A DNA stretch of 64,000 nucleotides from Oscheius sp. JU75. Lineage: Eukaryota > Nematoda > Chromadorea > Rhabditida > Rhabditidae. The notes below the pieces were generated by a model, which ran no database searches, was not told the DNA's origin, and saw only the letters and a program-made list of their open reading frames with translations. The DNA is taken from assembly GCA_037178855.1 (NCBI GenBank), contig JASJZC010000005.1, positions 10,850,001 to 10,914,000 on the forward strand, in the 5' to 3' direction. Positions 55,131 through 64,000 of the stretch are shown one piece after another (position 1 is the stretch's first letter; each line of letters begins with the position of its first letter). A program made the translations under genes and the position numbers.

Positions 55131-57660
55131 TGAGAACGAGAACAAGATGGATAGTTCGATGAGATGTGAACAGTAAAAGTTTGTATCTGCCTTCTTTGGA
55201 CAAACGTCTCCTACATATGGAGGACCCGAGCCACAGCCCAAGTCACAGCAACAACGCATCACTGCCGTCATAGGTGTGGTGGAGTTATCAATGAAAGTAC
55301 GGCATTCGGACTAGAACAGGAATTGTTAAGACAGAGTCTTTTGAAACCAACCTTGCTACATTCACCAGGGAAAGCGCAACAAATCTGTGATGATAAAATT
55401 GTAGCCACTCCGGTTGCAGCTCATATTAACCCAGCCAAAATATCCTGTTTGAAAATCCCATGTTTGTCGTTGAAAGCAGCACACACGATGTGCACCAACT
55501 ACAGTTGGATCCACTAGTAGGGCCATACCACCCGAGGTCCTGGACCACAACTCCTTTCAGTAAAGGCTAATTTGTCGAAGATAAAAGAAGACGAACGCAC
55601 TTACAGCCATTAGTTCCTGCAGTACAAGTCCATGTATCGCTTCCAGAGTATAGAAAGAGGCATAGTAGAGCACGCATATCGATAAAATGCCTAGTTTTTA
55701 TTAGTTCCTATCCGAAAAAAAAGTACTTCCGTACTCTAATTTCTCTCCGCACAATTTTTGGTTCTTTACTTTTACTTTCGGTTCTTCTTTACTGCTCTAT
55801 TCAGAGTCAAGAATATCGTTCAAAAGACAAAAACTATCGATCTGGTCTGTCTCATGTTACACTGTCAGCTAATAGCAATTAGGATCTACGTAGATAATTC
55901 GAATTTGCTTCTTGTTATGATAGCCACAAAGACAAAAGGAGGGGGGGCCTGGCTTGTTTGTTGCAGAAAAGAGACCCGCCTGATACATAAATGTATCCAG
56001 TTTGCGACATTGCGTGATGGATCAGCGCCTGGATGGCGGTAGTGGACTTTCTTCTGGCTTTCCGCCACGTTTTCTCCAATGTGGCGTTGGCTTTTTTTCT
56101 TTGGGAGTGTAGTCTTTTTGATCTGTCGTTTCTCCATCTCTCTGTCTCGCTGTCTTTTTGTTTCTCTGTCTCTGCATCTCTTTGTCTCTCTGTTCCTCTG
56201 TTACCCTATTATAAGTCGATTGGCAAGCTCGTAAATTGTTTCCGCTCTCTCAGCGCTTCTCAAAAATCCAGACCCTGTGGATCTCAGTATCGGCGGATCG
56301 AAAATGGCAATCACATTGTTTCTTCCCGCACACAGTCAATTGAACAGCCGTAAACTTCTCTCTCGTGCCCAAAACGATCAAATCATAACCGGCTTGACCC
56401 TGAGATATGTTTTGAGAGAGGAGCCTAGTGAGTCAATTGGGTGAGACATTTCGATCTCTCCCCGTGGAGGAACGTTTTTTTTAAGTGGTCTCAAGTTCAA
56501 ATCCCTTCTCCCTTTTGGTGAGAGACAGGCGGAAAGTTACTTGTTGCTACCAGTCTCAATTATCCCCACTCTGTTGACAGGATCTGTCATCGATCATCAA
56601 CGATTGTCGCTTGTAAGCTATTATATAGGTCAGGACATCTTCATCTTCTTTTCTTTCATAAGCTGCTTTTGGTCATGAATCTGTCTGATTATCAAAAGTT
56701 CCGACTGCTGATGTCGCTTAGGCTCAAAATGTGGCTCGAAACGATGTTTCTCACAGCAACTCGACTTCAATTTGGAATATTCTCGTATTTTTAGTTATGA
56801 GGTGGTTGTTCAAGTTTATACTGTTTAGCCGCACACTTTCTCTCCTCTCTACCAAACTGTATTGAAAATTGAGGCAGATCAGAAGATTGGGGCATGAACT
56901 GGGAACAGACCAAGTTTTAGGTAGCTTTTCTAGCAGTGGTTTAGTGCCTCTTTCGCCTGAATACATTTCCTTCCAGCTATTTTCCCCTATTCTTAGCTGA
57001 CTGACAGTTATAGCTTGTTGTGGCCATTTTGGGGGCGGCAGTGGCTGGATGCCGCGCAAAACTGGAGAAAACATTCAGGGAAGAGAATGTTCGCTAAACA
57101 TTGGCCGCTTCATTTATTCTGTCTTTTTTACCTGGGTCCACTATTTCCGTCTCTAGCCTTACGTTGACTATACAACTATTTTCCTTTTTGTTCTACCCCA
57201 AAGTTTCGAACTTCTTGGCTTCACAGATATCTAGATTGACACAAAGCTCGAAACGTTCGATTTTTGGAACAGCTAGACTCGTAAATTCTGGCTTTCAAAT
57301 TAGCCAGTGATAGCCTCTTCGCGGTAGATAAGCTGAACCCGATAGCGGTTTCCCATTCAATCAGTCTCTCTGAAACCTGTCCCGTATATTTCAATACCCT
57401 TCTTCCTAGACTTGCGTAAGAGAGAAGGGGCATTTTGCGTTCCTCTGCAAGTTAAGAGCGAGAAAGACAGACAGAGACAGAGACATCATCTTCCTCTCGC
57501 TCTGCAACTTTTCGTTTGTCATCTTTCTTTTTTTTCAGGCCAAATAGTGGGACAGACCGAAATGCGGTGTATCCGACAGACGGCGGAGTTTTGTCTAGGA
57601 GCTGTCCCTCCAACCTACTCCGGTTTGAAATTTTTCTCAATACGCTAAAACTGACTCTTC
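55131..57660. other. Gene-poor stretch
   Basis: A 2.5-kb interval with no coding exon I can support. It has a hexamer tract at 56130-56205. Composition and ORFs look random; an upstream exon of the next gene may lie at about 57539-57630. Confidence 0.45.
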
Positions 57661-57668
57661 CAGACAGC

Positions 57669-59248
57669 ATGTATGCCTCTCCACAGGATGAAATGACCCA
57701 TCGACACTATGCAATATGGCTAGGGAGCCTGTACAAAAACCTTCTCCTCCTTACATTTTGCTTTCTCGCCCTTGGACTAGCCCTGGCTCCACAGACACTG
57801 CTGGCAAACGTGGAAAATTTTGAGAAAATGGTCCCGGGATTCGTTGAAAACAGAACAAAATTGTAGGAGGACAACTTGTATTAAGTTAAAAATAGTTCAA
57901 GAGGCTTCACTGGCAGAGTGACTCTTGCCGAGACGGTGGAGTCACTCGATCCCAATCATCCCCTATTCGATTTGGAAAAACGACAGTATACATGGATAAG
58001 CTACAATTTTGGGTCTAACCCTCACAATTACTGCGATGTGAGTCAATTTGTAGCTTTCATACAGTCAATTTTCAGAGACGACCATTTTTGAATGTCACCA
58101 CACTACCTTCCTTGCTAAGAGTCATGGAATTCAGAGCATCCACACAGTTTTTGATTCGGGCTTCAGTTCTCTGCTGCTTACTGTTCAGGGTGAGCCGGAC
58201 AGAGAATCAGAGAGATAGAGAGAGAGAGAGACAGTGAGAGAGAGAGATAGATAGAGAGAGAGAGAGACGGCTTTTCAGTTTTTCCTCTCGCTCTGCAGCG
58301 GTAGTTACATGCATCACCTGTCCGGCAGCAAAGCGCTTGTAAAAGTTGGCTGGTACCTATTGCCGATTCTTGATCTGGCATGGATGTCCTTTGCCACAAT
58401 TGTTCTTTGTCTTCAAATGGACCAGGACAAGAAAAGTTAGTTCAGTTTGTCTCTCTAAATGCTTGCAATTCAGTCAAACACTGGATGTACTGGCACATCT
58501 CAGCCTTTGGAGGGGCATTTCTCCTATATGCTATCGTCTACACTGTCATGTATGCCTGGACTTTTAGGGTAAAAACTACTATCCAAAGACACAACTTTCT
58601 AGAATCGTACGATTACGATACTCCAATTGTGTTCCATTCTCCTCTTTGGAACCTGTATACCCAATGTTGTCATCGCTTACCTCCCAATCCTGGCAGAATG
58701 GGGAAAACCATGTTATGTAGACGGTAAGGCGTCTATGACTTTCACTAGCCGCATGGTGATCAACATATTAATCAGGGAGAAACAAGCCGGCTGCCTGTTA
58801 CATAAGATGTTGCCTGTTGCGTATGCGGCGCCAGTGAGAATAGTGTGCGTAGCCAGTTTTTATGGGATTCGTATGGTTGGCGGTCTCTAGAACAAAATTG
58901 CTTAAAATCAATAGCTCTCTGTCTTTGTCTCTCTGTCCCTCTCTGTCCAATTTTAAACTTTCAGTCCCCTACGAAGACGCCCTCATGGAATATGCAGCCA
59001 TCCTAGCAGTCCTCACCTTTGTTTCCACTCAGTTCTGGGAACTTAAATCCTTCGAAGGAATGATCACCCTCATGGAAATGGAGTACCAGTGCTACTTCGT
59101 TCAGCGACCAGACTATTCTCCCTACTATACTTCGGACCGGGACAGACGGTCGAGTCTGAACCCATCAGAAGCCAGTTCTTCGGAAGCTAGCACCCCATCT
59201 GATGCTGATTCAGCACAAGGAGAGAAGACACTGTCAACTGTCAGTTGA
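57669..59248 (+). CDS. PGAP2/Frag1/DRAM-like multi-pass membrane protein
   Basis: Starts at or before 57669. Exons at about 57669-57864, 57902-58037, 58077-58190, 58280-58437, 58477-58569, 58605-58725 and 58967-59248. The product has six hydrophobic helices: N-terminal LLLLTFCFLALGLAL, a luminal loop with YNFGSNPHNYC, then helices ending in FGGAFLLYAIVYTVMYAW, and DALMEYAAILAVLTF followed by FWELKSFEG, matching the final-helix pattern of the Frag1/DRAM/Sfk1 family (E-Y ... F-x-W-D/E). PGAP2 members remodel GPI-anchor lipids in the Golgi. The C-terminal tail is Ser/Glu-rich. A possible upstream exon ends near 57633. Subfamily call is moderate. Confidence 0.55.
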
Positions 59249-59449
59249 GAAAATTTCTGGTCACAAAAATGGAAATACGGGTATTTCTGCTCAAAGTGAG
59301 TCATAGTCAGTGTGTAATGAAGTGTACAGGTGCTCTTCCCAATGAAGCTGTCTTCCTTGATGTTGTGTCTATCCACACGCGATAAGATTGTGTCTACTGT
59401 CCCCCTCGTTCTGTGAATACTACTCTGATCAGATTCGGCGCAAAAACAT

Positions 59450-59520
59450 GACTGCTTGGCGCAATGGTAGCGCGTTCGACTCCAGATCGAAAGGTTGGGC
59501 GTTCGATCCGCTCAGTGGTC
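59450..59520 (+). tRNA. tRNA-Trp(CCA): tRNA-Trp (CCA)
   Basis: Seventy-one bases fold as a standard cloverleaf. Acceptor GACTGCT pairs with AGTGGTC (two G-U). The anticodon stem-loop TTCGA-CTCCAGA-TCGAA gives CCA. The T-arm has GTTCGATC. The A/B box elements TGGCGCAATGGTAGCG and GTTCGATCC are present. No intron. Confidence 0.95.
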
Positions 59521-59852
59521 AGAATTTTTCCTTTTTTAGCCCTGATTCTCATTGTTCGAAAACTTTTTTTGTTCCCTTGCGAGAGTGGCTACTGGTAAGA
59601 GGTAGAGAGACAGCAGAAGTTTTTTTTTTTCAATGCACGTTATTTGCCATCGTCTGAACATGTCTAGTGCTTGTTGTTTGGATGATTTAGAACCCAGTCA
59701 GGGCAACTGGGCTGGGGCTTGTGCTCCAGACAATAGAATTTAAGACAATATCTGGGACAGTTGTGCTCACGGGCAGTGTACTGACATCTGTGCGTGCACC
59801 ACGAGTAGAGATCCCACTTGCTCGCACGTTTCACTGAAAAAAAAATAAAACC

Positions 59853-59879
59853 CGAAAATGTTTCACTGAAACATTTTCG
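59853..59879. repeat. Perfect 13-bp palindrome
   Basis: CGAAAATGTTTCA / TGAAACATTTTCG separated by one base (C at 59866). It could form a stem-loop or be a dimeric protein site. Confidence 0.5.
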
Positions 59880-59967
59880 TGTTTTAGGTGTTTTAAAACC
59901 AACCGCTGCTGGCTCTATTCCATTCCCAGCTGTTCTTAGGGGAAGGGGGAGGGTAGTTGGCTGAAAC

Positions 59968-61097
59968 TCACTGTCTCTTCAGATTTCTACAGCTAAACTT
60001 ACTGAGCGCAAAATGTTTGTTCGGGCTCTTCCTCAGGGAACTTATGCTCGCCAGAAAGTCCTCTACCAAATGTTGCTGTCTTCTAATAGCAGTCAGTCGC
60101 TTCCTCTTCAGAGAACAGTTGTCGGTATTTCCGGTGGGGTCGCAGAATCTGGCATCACACTGTCGACGACAAGTAAGGATACAAAAGGGAGATGTTCTTG
60201 TAGCACACTCCCCGACATAGCCTCCGAAGCACTTTTTCAGGATCGCGGCGTTATCCAGTAAGGAATTATCAGCCAATCTCTTTATGCCGTTGTATCTCGC
60301 AATGCACACTTCTCTGCAGCAGGAACGCCTACGTCCTTTTATATTGCTCTTGGAGATACAGCTGGAAATCTCTGGAGCAGATCTACATGTCTCGTCAGAG
60401 AGGAGTACGCACCGATTTCGCGGTAGATACTGTTCATAGCAAGCAGATGGTTCGACTTCCACCATCCTTCGTTGTTCAGATTTGCTGAAAATGTGGCTAT
60501 GCATCTGTATCTTTGTCTCTTTTTCTCTCTGTCTCTCTGTCATTTGACCTACAGGAATGATGATCTTCTGGATGATCTGCACACCACTTGACGCAATAGC
60601 TCAATGGATTATTGTCGATATCCGTGCACTGCTTGACGCGTTTCTCGTTAAGCATGCTCTGTAGACTGTTTCCAGCTAGTTTTCCGCCATTGTTGGCCCG
60701 AGTCAACATCCATCCACCGTTCATGGCCCTTGTTAAAAGAAAAGCGTCAGGAACTGAAACGTTTTTTATGGTACGAAAAGCTTTTACCCCCTCTGGGTGG
60801 ACATCTAGGGGAAAGAGAAGCTGCGTCGATGCAATACACTGTATCGCATCTTTCCCGGCAAGCAGTGACGTTTCTTCTGACACCACGAGCCGGTGCAGCG
60901 TTCGGCCAGCCTTCAATTTGACTCGCCCGGAGCGCAAGAAGCGAGGGACTGTCCACAACTTGAGTCACATTCCACTTCCAGATGCTGTTGTTTGTTGAGT
61001 TAGCCACCAGGTTGGATATAGGAAACACAACCACAGCATCGTCGTCCTGGGCAAGAACAGTTTGAGCCACCAGAGTGACAAGGAACAGGATCTTCAT
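59968..61097 (-). CDS. Secreted Cys-rich protein, about 340 residues
   Basis: Exons 61097-60788, 60753-60549 and 60484-59968. Signal peptide MKILFLVTLVAQTVLAQ. The N-terminal part is Asn/Ser-rich with possible glycosylation sites (NSTNNS), followed by a first Cys cluster (CRERCDTVYC). The long last exon has about 14 Cys arranged in pairs (CISK, SCCREVC, CFGGYVGEC, FCILTCRRQC), suggesting several disulfide-linked units. The two introns are 34 and 64 nt, the second filled with the AGAGAC hexamer. Frame is clean through all three exons. I do not know the family. Ends basic. Confidence 0.6.
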
Positions 61098-61911
61098 GTT
61101 GTCGGCTTGCTCCTGAAAATGGGAAATATTTAGGGAGGGGGAATCTTCAAGGGGGAAAGAAAGGAAGAGCCGCTCACAAGGATGAAATGAAGAAAAATGA
61201 TCTTCTCGAAAAAATCATTGCATTTATTGGGGTTTTCGTGCCCGCGGAATACAGACAGTTCTTCTTAGAACAATAGACCAGACAACTCATTAGTATTTCT
61301 CAGCGTAAAAGTCACCAAGGTCAACTGACGGACATAGTTAGACGGGAAACATAGTGGCAGGTATATTTGACACTACTAACCAAACCTTTAAGTGCTATGG
61401 AATCTGCCTGTCATTACCCTTGTTGACCGAGTGGTACCCTGTCCAGAGAGTATGTGACCTGTATCATCTGAGTAGAAAAATTGACAACTGTTATTCTACT
61501 TTTATAGTTAAAAAAGTGAACGTCATAAGAATATGCTGACTAGGGTTGAAGGAAAGCTTGGCATGAAGAACGCCGACTTGGATGAGGGAACAGGTTGATA
61601 CTACAGCAAGCTTGTCTAGAGCCTAGACTGGCATTCCAGGAGTCCCAAAAGAGCGACTCGGTACGGTTATGGTTTCGTCATATAATTTTAAAGTCTACCT
61701 TAAAAGTCATGATAATAGTATCTCGAGAAGGACAACAAGTAGATAGGGAAGACACAGGATGTGAGGAAAAACAGAGAGGGTCGGGCGCGCAGGGGAAATG
61801 ATATGTAGATTAATAGAATTGTACTGTCTCCAACACTAACACACCACATCCCAAAGAACGCAAAGTATAACTCAAAGGAAGACCATTTATTTATATATAC
61901 ACGTAAACTTT
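61098..61911. other. Intergenic region, nothing recognised
   Basis: Short ORFs only. The two flanking genes are both on the minus strand, so this contains the promoter of the Cys-rich gene's neighbour side and the 3' end of the dehydrogenase gene. Confidence 0.4.
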
Positions 61912-63830
61912 TCAATAAAAGCGTTGCACATTTTGTCTAGCATGCTCGGGATGGTTTTGAAGACACTTGATGAGATCACTGGCTGGCATTTTTCCTTCGC
62001 AGATCCTGTAGACTGCCGTGAAGATTGGGAATCGTTCCGAGGCTCCGGATCGTTCCAACAGATGGAAGACTTCTCTGGCTGTCAGGGGTCCTTGAGCTGA
62101 TTGGCCGTTGAGCAGTTCCTCCTCCACAGCTTGGAGCGGCTTCTTGGCATGGACGAAGGCTTCGCAGACCTTGCGATTTCTGCCTCCGTAGCAGGATGTG
62201 ACCAAGTCGGCAACACCACATGACTCCATGAAGGTGGTGAGACGTGCTCCGGGGTAGAAATACTCGACGAACTGAAAATGTTCTTTTGGAAAGGTGATGA
62301 CTATGAACTTTGGTTTGTCTTTTCATTTTTCATCTGGCAACTGTTCTGTTCTCATTCTCTCTCTCAATCTCGCACCTCAAGCCGGTTCGAGGATGAATAC
62401 GAAAGAGCTGTCTAGTCTACTGGATTGCCCAATCAGTTCATTAAATCTGTCTGTATTCTATGAGATAATTCAAGCCACGAATGTCTCGAAAGTTTGAAAA
62501 GGAAATAAGAGTCTCTTACTCTTCGTCTCTCTGTCCCGTTGCCTCTCTGTCTCTCTGTCACTCTACCTCTTTATCTCTCCCTGCCCCTCTGTCTCTCTAC
62601 TCACTTTGGTCATTTCCATCAGTCCTAGTCGAATCACTGCCGCTTTCGTATTGTCACCACACTTCAATCCATCTACGAAGCCAGCTGCACAGGCCACAAT
62701 GTTCTGAAACTGTTTTTGAAACCAAAACAAGGACAACTACCTTGAGAGCCCCACACAGCTCAACAGTCGGAGCATCTGGGACTACGTTGACCTTGAAGCT
62801 GTCCGAGGTGAACAGTCTCTCTAAGATGGCATTGTTCTCCTCGGTGGTATTGGATCCGATCGTTGCCTCACAGAACTTGTCGTCAGCTACCTCGTGAGCC
62901 AGATTGGCCCCCATCAGGACTGAGGTCTCTATGTGGAGTCGCTCCTCGATCTCCTCGGAGATGAGCTTCAAATCACCGATCTCGTCCTTGGAAATTCCCT
63001 TGATTAGCGAGACTCCAATAGTGGTCTGCGGGTTGATTTTGCCTTCCAGCACGTTGAGAACACCTAAAGTTTTGGTTAGAAACTTGAAATCAGGGATTTT
63101 TCAAATATAAGCTTGGAATGTTCCGTAATATGACTCCAATGTGTTCGAACCCAAAATTGCAACAGGTAGTACCAAGTTTCTGCACCAAAGGTTGCTCAAA
63201 ACCTTAAGTTTTTCAACAAAAAGTTCCTAGAGAAAAAAAAAAGTAATCTGATCTCGGGCGGGCTCGAACCGCCGGCCTTCTGTGTGTTAGACAGATGTGA
63301 TAACCACTACACCACGAGATCGGCTGCTGCCACCGAAAAGTCTTTTGAGCATATTTGGACAGACCAAAAGACAATGGTTATGCGCTTTTGGAGGTTAAAA
63401 TCGATATTTTCAGGTGTTAAAATTTTTTTTAAAAAGTCAAAAACTGACTGGTTATTCCTTGGTGTGGTACCACGAAGAGAAGAATGTTGGAATCTTGACA
63501 AGCTTCGACCAGATTGGGTATGGCGACCTGCAAACAGATTTGAACCATCTTTGTCCGACAACCCACCACGTTCTGTGGAAGCTTCTTTCCGGGAAGATAC
63601 TTGAAGTTTTCGTGCTTCTTGTTGATCAGATCCGAGTACTTTTCCCCGTCGATCATCTTCTCCGAGACCCAGAAGTTGACGACCGGCTCGAAGAATCTCG
63701 GATACTTGACAGTGTTCTTGCCGACGAGACGAGCGATGGCGGTACCCCTGAAAAACTAATTTGGAAGGAAAAAGGGACAGAAATACCAGCTGCCATAGCC
63801 GATGACGGTGACTTTCTTAGGAGTACGCAT
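61912..63830 (-). CDS. gpdh: NAD-dependent glycerol-3-phosphate dehydrogenase (cytosolic)
   Basis: Exons: 63830-63787, 63747-63567, 63527-63449, 63063-62741, 62703-62605, 62271-61912. The protein (about 360 residues) starts [20 protein letters not shown], with the Rossmann NAD site G-x-G-x-x-G as GYGSWG. Further landmarks: [39 protein letters not shown] with the catalytic lysine, [14 protein letters not shown], and [19 protein letters not shown] near the active-site lid. It reduces dihydroxyacetone phosphate to glycerol-3-phosphate using NADH; in nematodes this class is induced by osmotic stress. The third intron (63064-63448) contains a tRNA gene on the same strand. All exons join in frame; all catalytic motifs are intact. 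Confidence 0.95.
63250..63321 (-). tRNA. tRNA-Val(AAC): tRNA-Val (AAC), nested in gpdh intron
   Basis: On the minus strand, 72 bases start GATCTCGTGGTGTAGTGG and end CGAGATC; the acceptor stem pairs perfectly. The anticodon stem-loop TCTGT-CTAACAC-ACAGA gives AAC. The T-arm has GGTTCGAGCC. It lies entirely inside intron 3 of gpdh. Confidence 0.95.
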
Positions 63831-64000
63831 TTTCATTGTGAGCAAAAGATTGTTGACCCTTGGGAGAGCGAGAGAGAGTTGGTCCAGCGTTCCCGTGCAG
63901 TCCTTTATATACCCGCCAAAAGCCTGGGACCAATGGAAACACTACGTCATTGGACCAGCAGGATCTCCCCCTAATTGCACGTGAACGCGGCTGCGGCACC

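Noticed and set aside
56033-56353. ORF with Leu/Ser/Val-rich repeats
   Set aside because: It is the translation of a CTCTGT hexamer tract, not a protein.

Overview
The window is nuclear DNA of an animal, almost certainly a free-living or animal-associated nematode. The evidence: many short introns (about 34-80 nt) that begin GTRRG and end TTTTCAG; two seven-helix receptors of the nematode chemoreceptor type; a cuticle-collagen tail ending in the nematode motif (ICPKYC ... FFEDGTRR); a tektin; C-type lectins; and small secreted CS-alpha-beta (defensin-like) peptides. I cannot name the species. Genes are dense on both strands, and exon borders below were placed by eye from splice consensus and protein continuity. 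A (CTCTGT)n-type hexamer tract is scattered through introns and intergenic DNA on both strands.

Layout. 0-8.2 kb: a membrane protein cut by the window edge, an unrecognised gene, a probably dead secreted gene, a protein kinase with a long extra C-terminus, and a chemoreceptor. 8.2-14.7 kb: gene-poor, with dispersed repeats and a dead NPC2/ML-domain copy. 14.7-25.1 kb: NPC2-like gene, small genes, a multi-pass membrane protein, a small probably mitochondrial protein, a StAR-type START protein, and two head-to-head secreted proteins that resemble the plant self-incompatibility S1 family. 26.2-31 kb: Thr/Lys-rich secreted protein, broken collagen, and a 2.5-kb Tc1/mariner-type transposon (TA target duplication, about 150-bp inverted repeats) inserted inside an older integrase-bearing element. 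31.6-41.6 kb: two paralogous secreted polyproteins built of repeated exon modules separated by furin-type RxKR sites, sharing a nearly identical promoter plus signal-peptide exon; between them lie small genes, a tektin, and inverted dead copies of both polyproteins. 41.9-44.8 kb: second chemoreceptor. 46.4-50.3 kb: cluster of five defensin-like genes, followed by a MITE. 51.5-53.2 kb: divergent pair of C-type lectins. 53.5-59.3 kb: hydroxylysine-kinase/APH-like gene, a gene-poor stretch, and a PGAP2/Frag1-like membrane protein. 59.4-64 kb: tRNA-Trp, a Cys-rich secreted protein, and cytosolic glycerol-3-phosphate dehydrogenase with a tRNA-Val inside one of its introns.

The most novel-looking system is the polyprotein locus at 31.6-41.6 kb: a signal peptide, phase-2 exon modules, repeated convertase sites, and short Asn/Gly- or His-rich mature segments that I do not recognise. 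With the defensin cluster, the lectin pair and the S1-like pair it makes this window rich in secreted, rapidly duplicating peptide genes, which suggests (but does not prove) an immune or host/microbe-interaction role.
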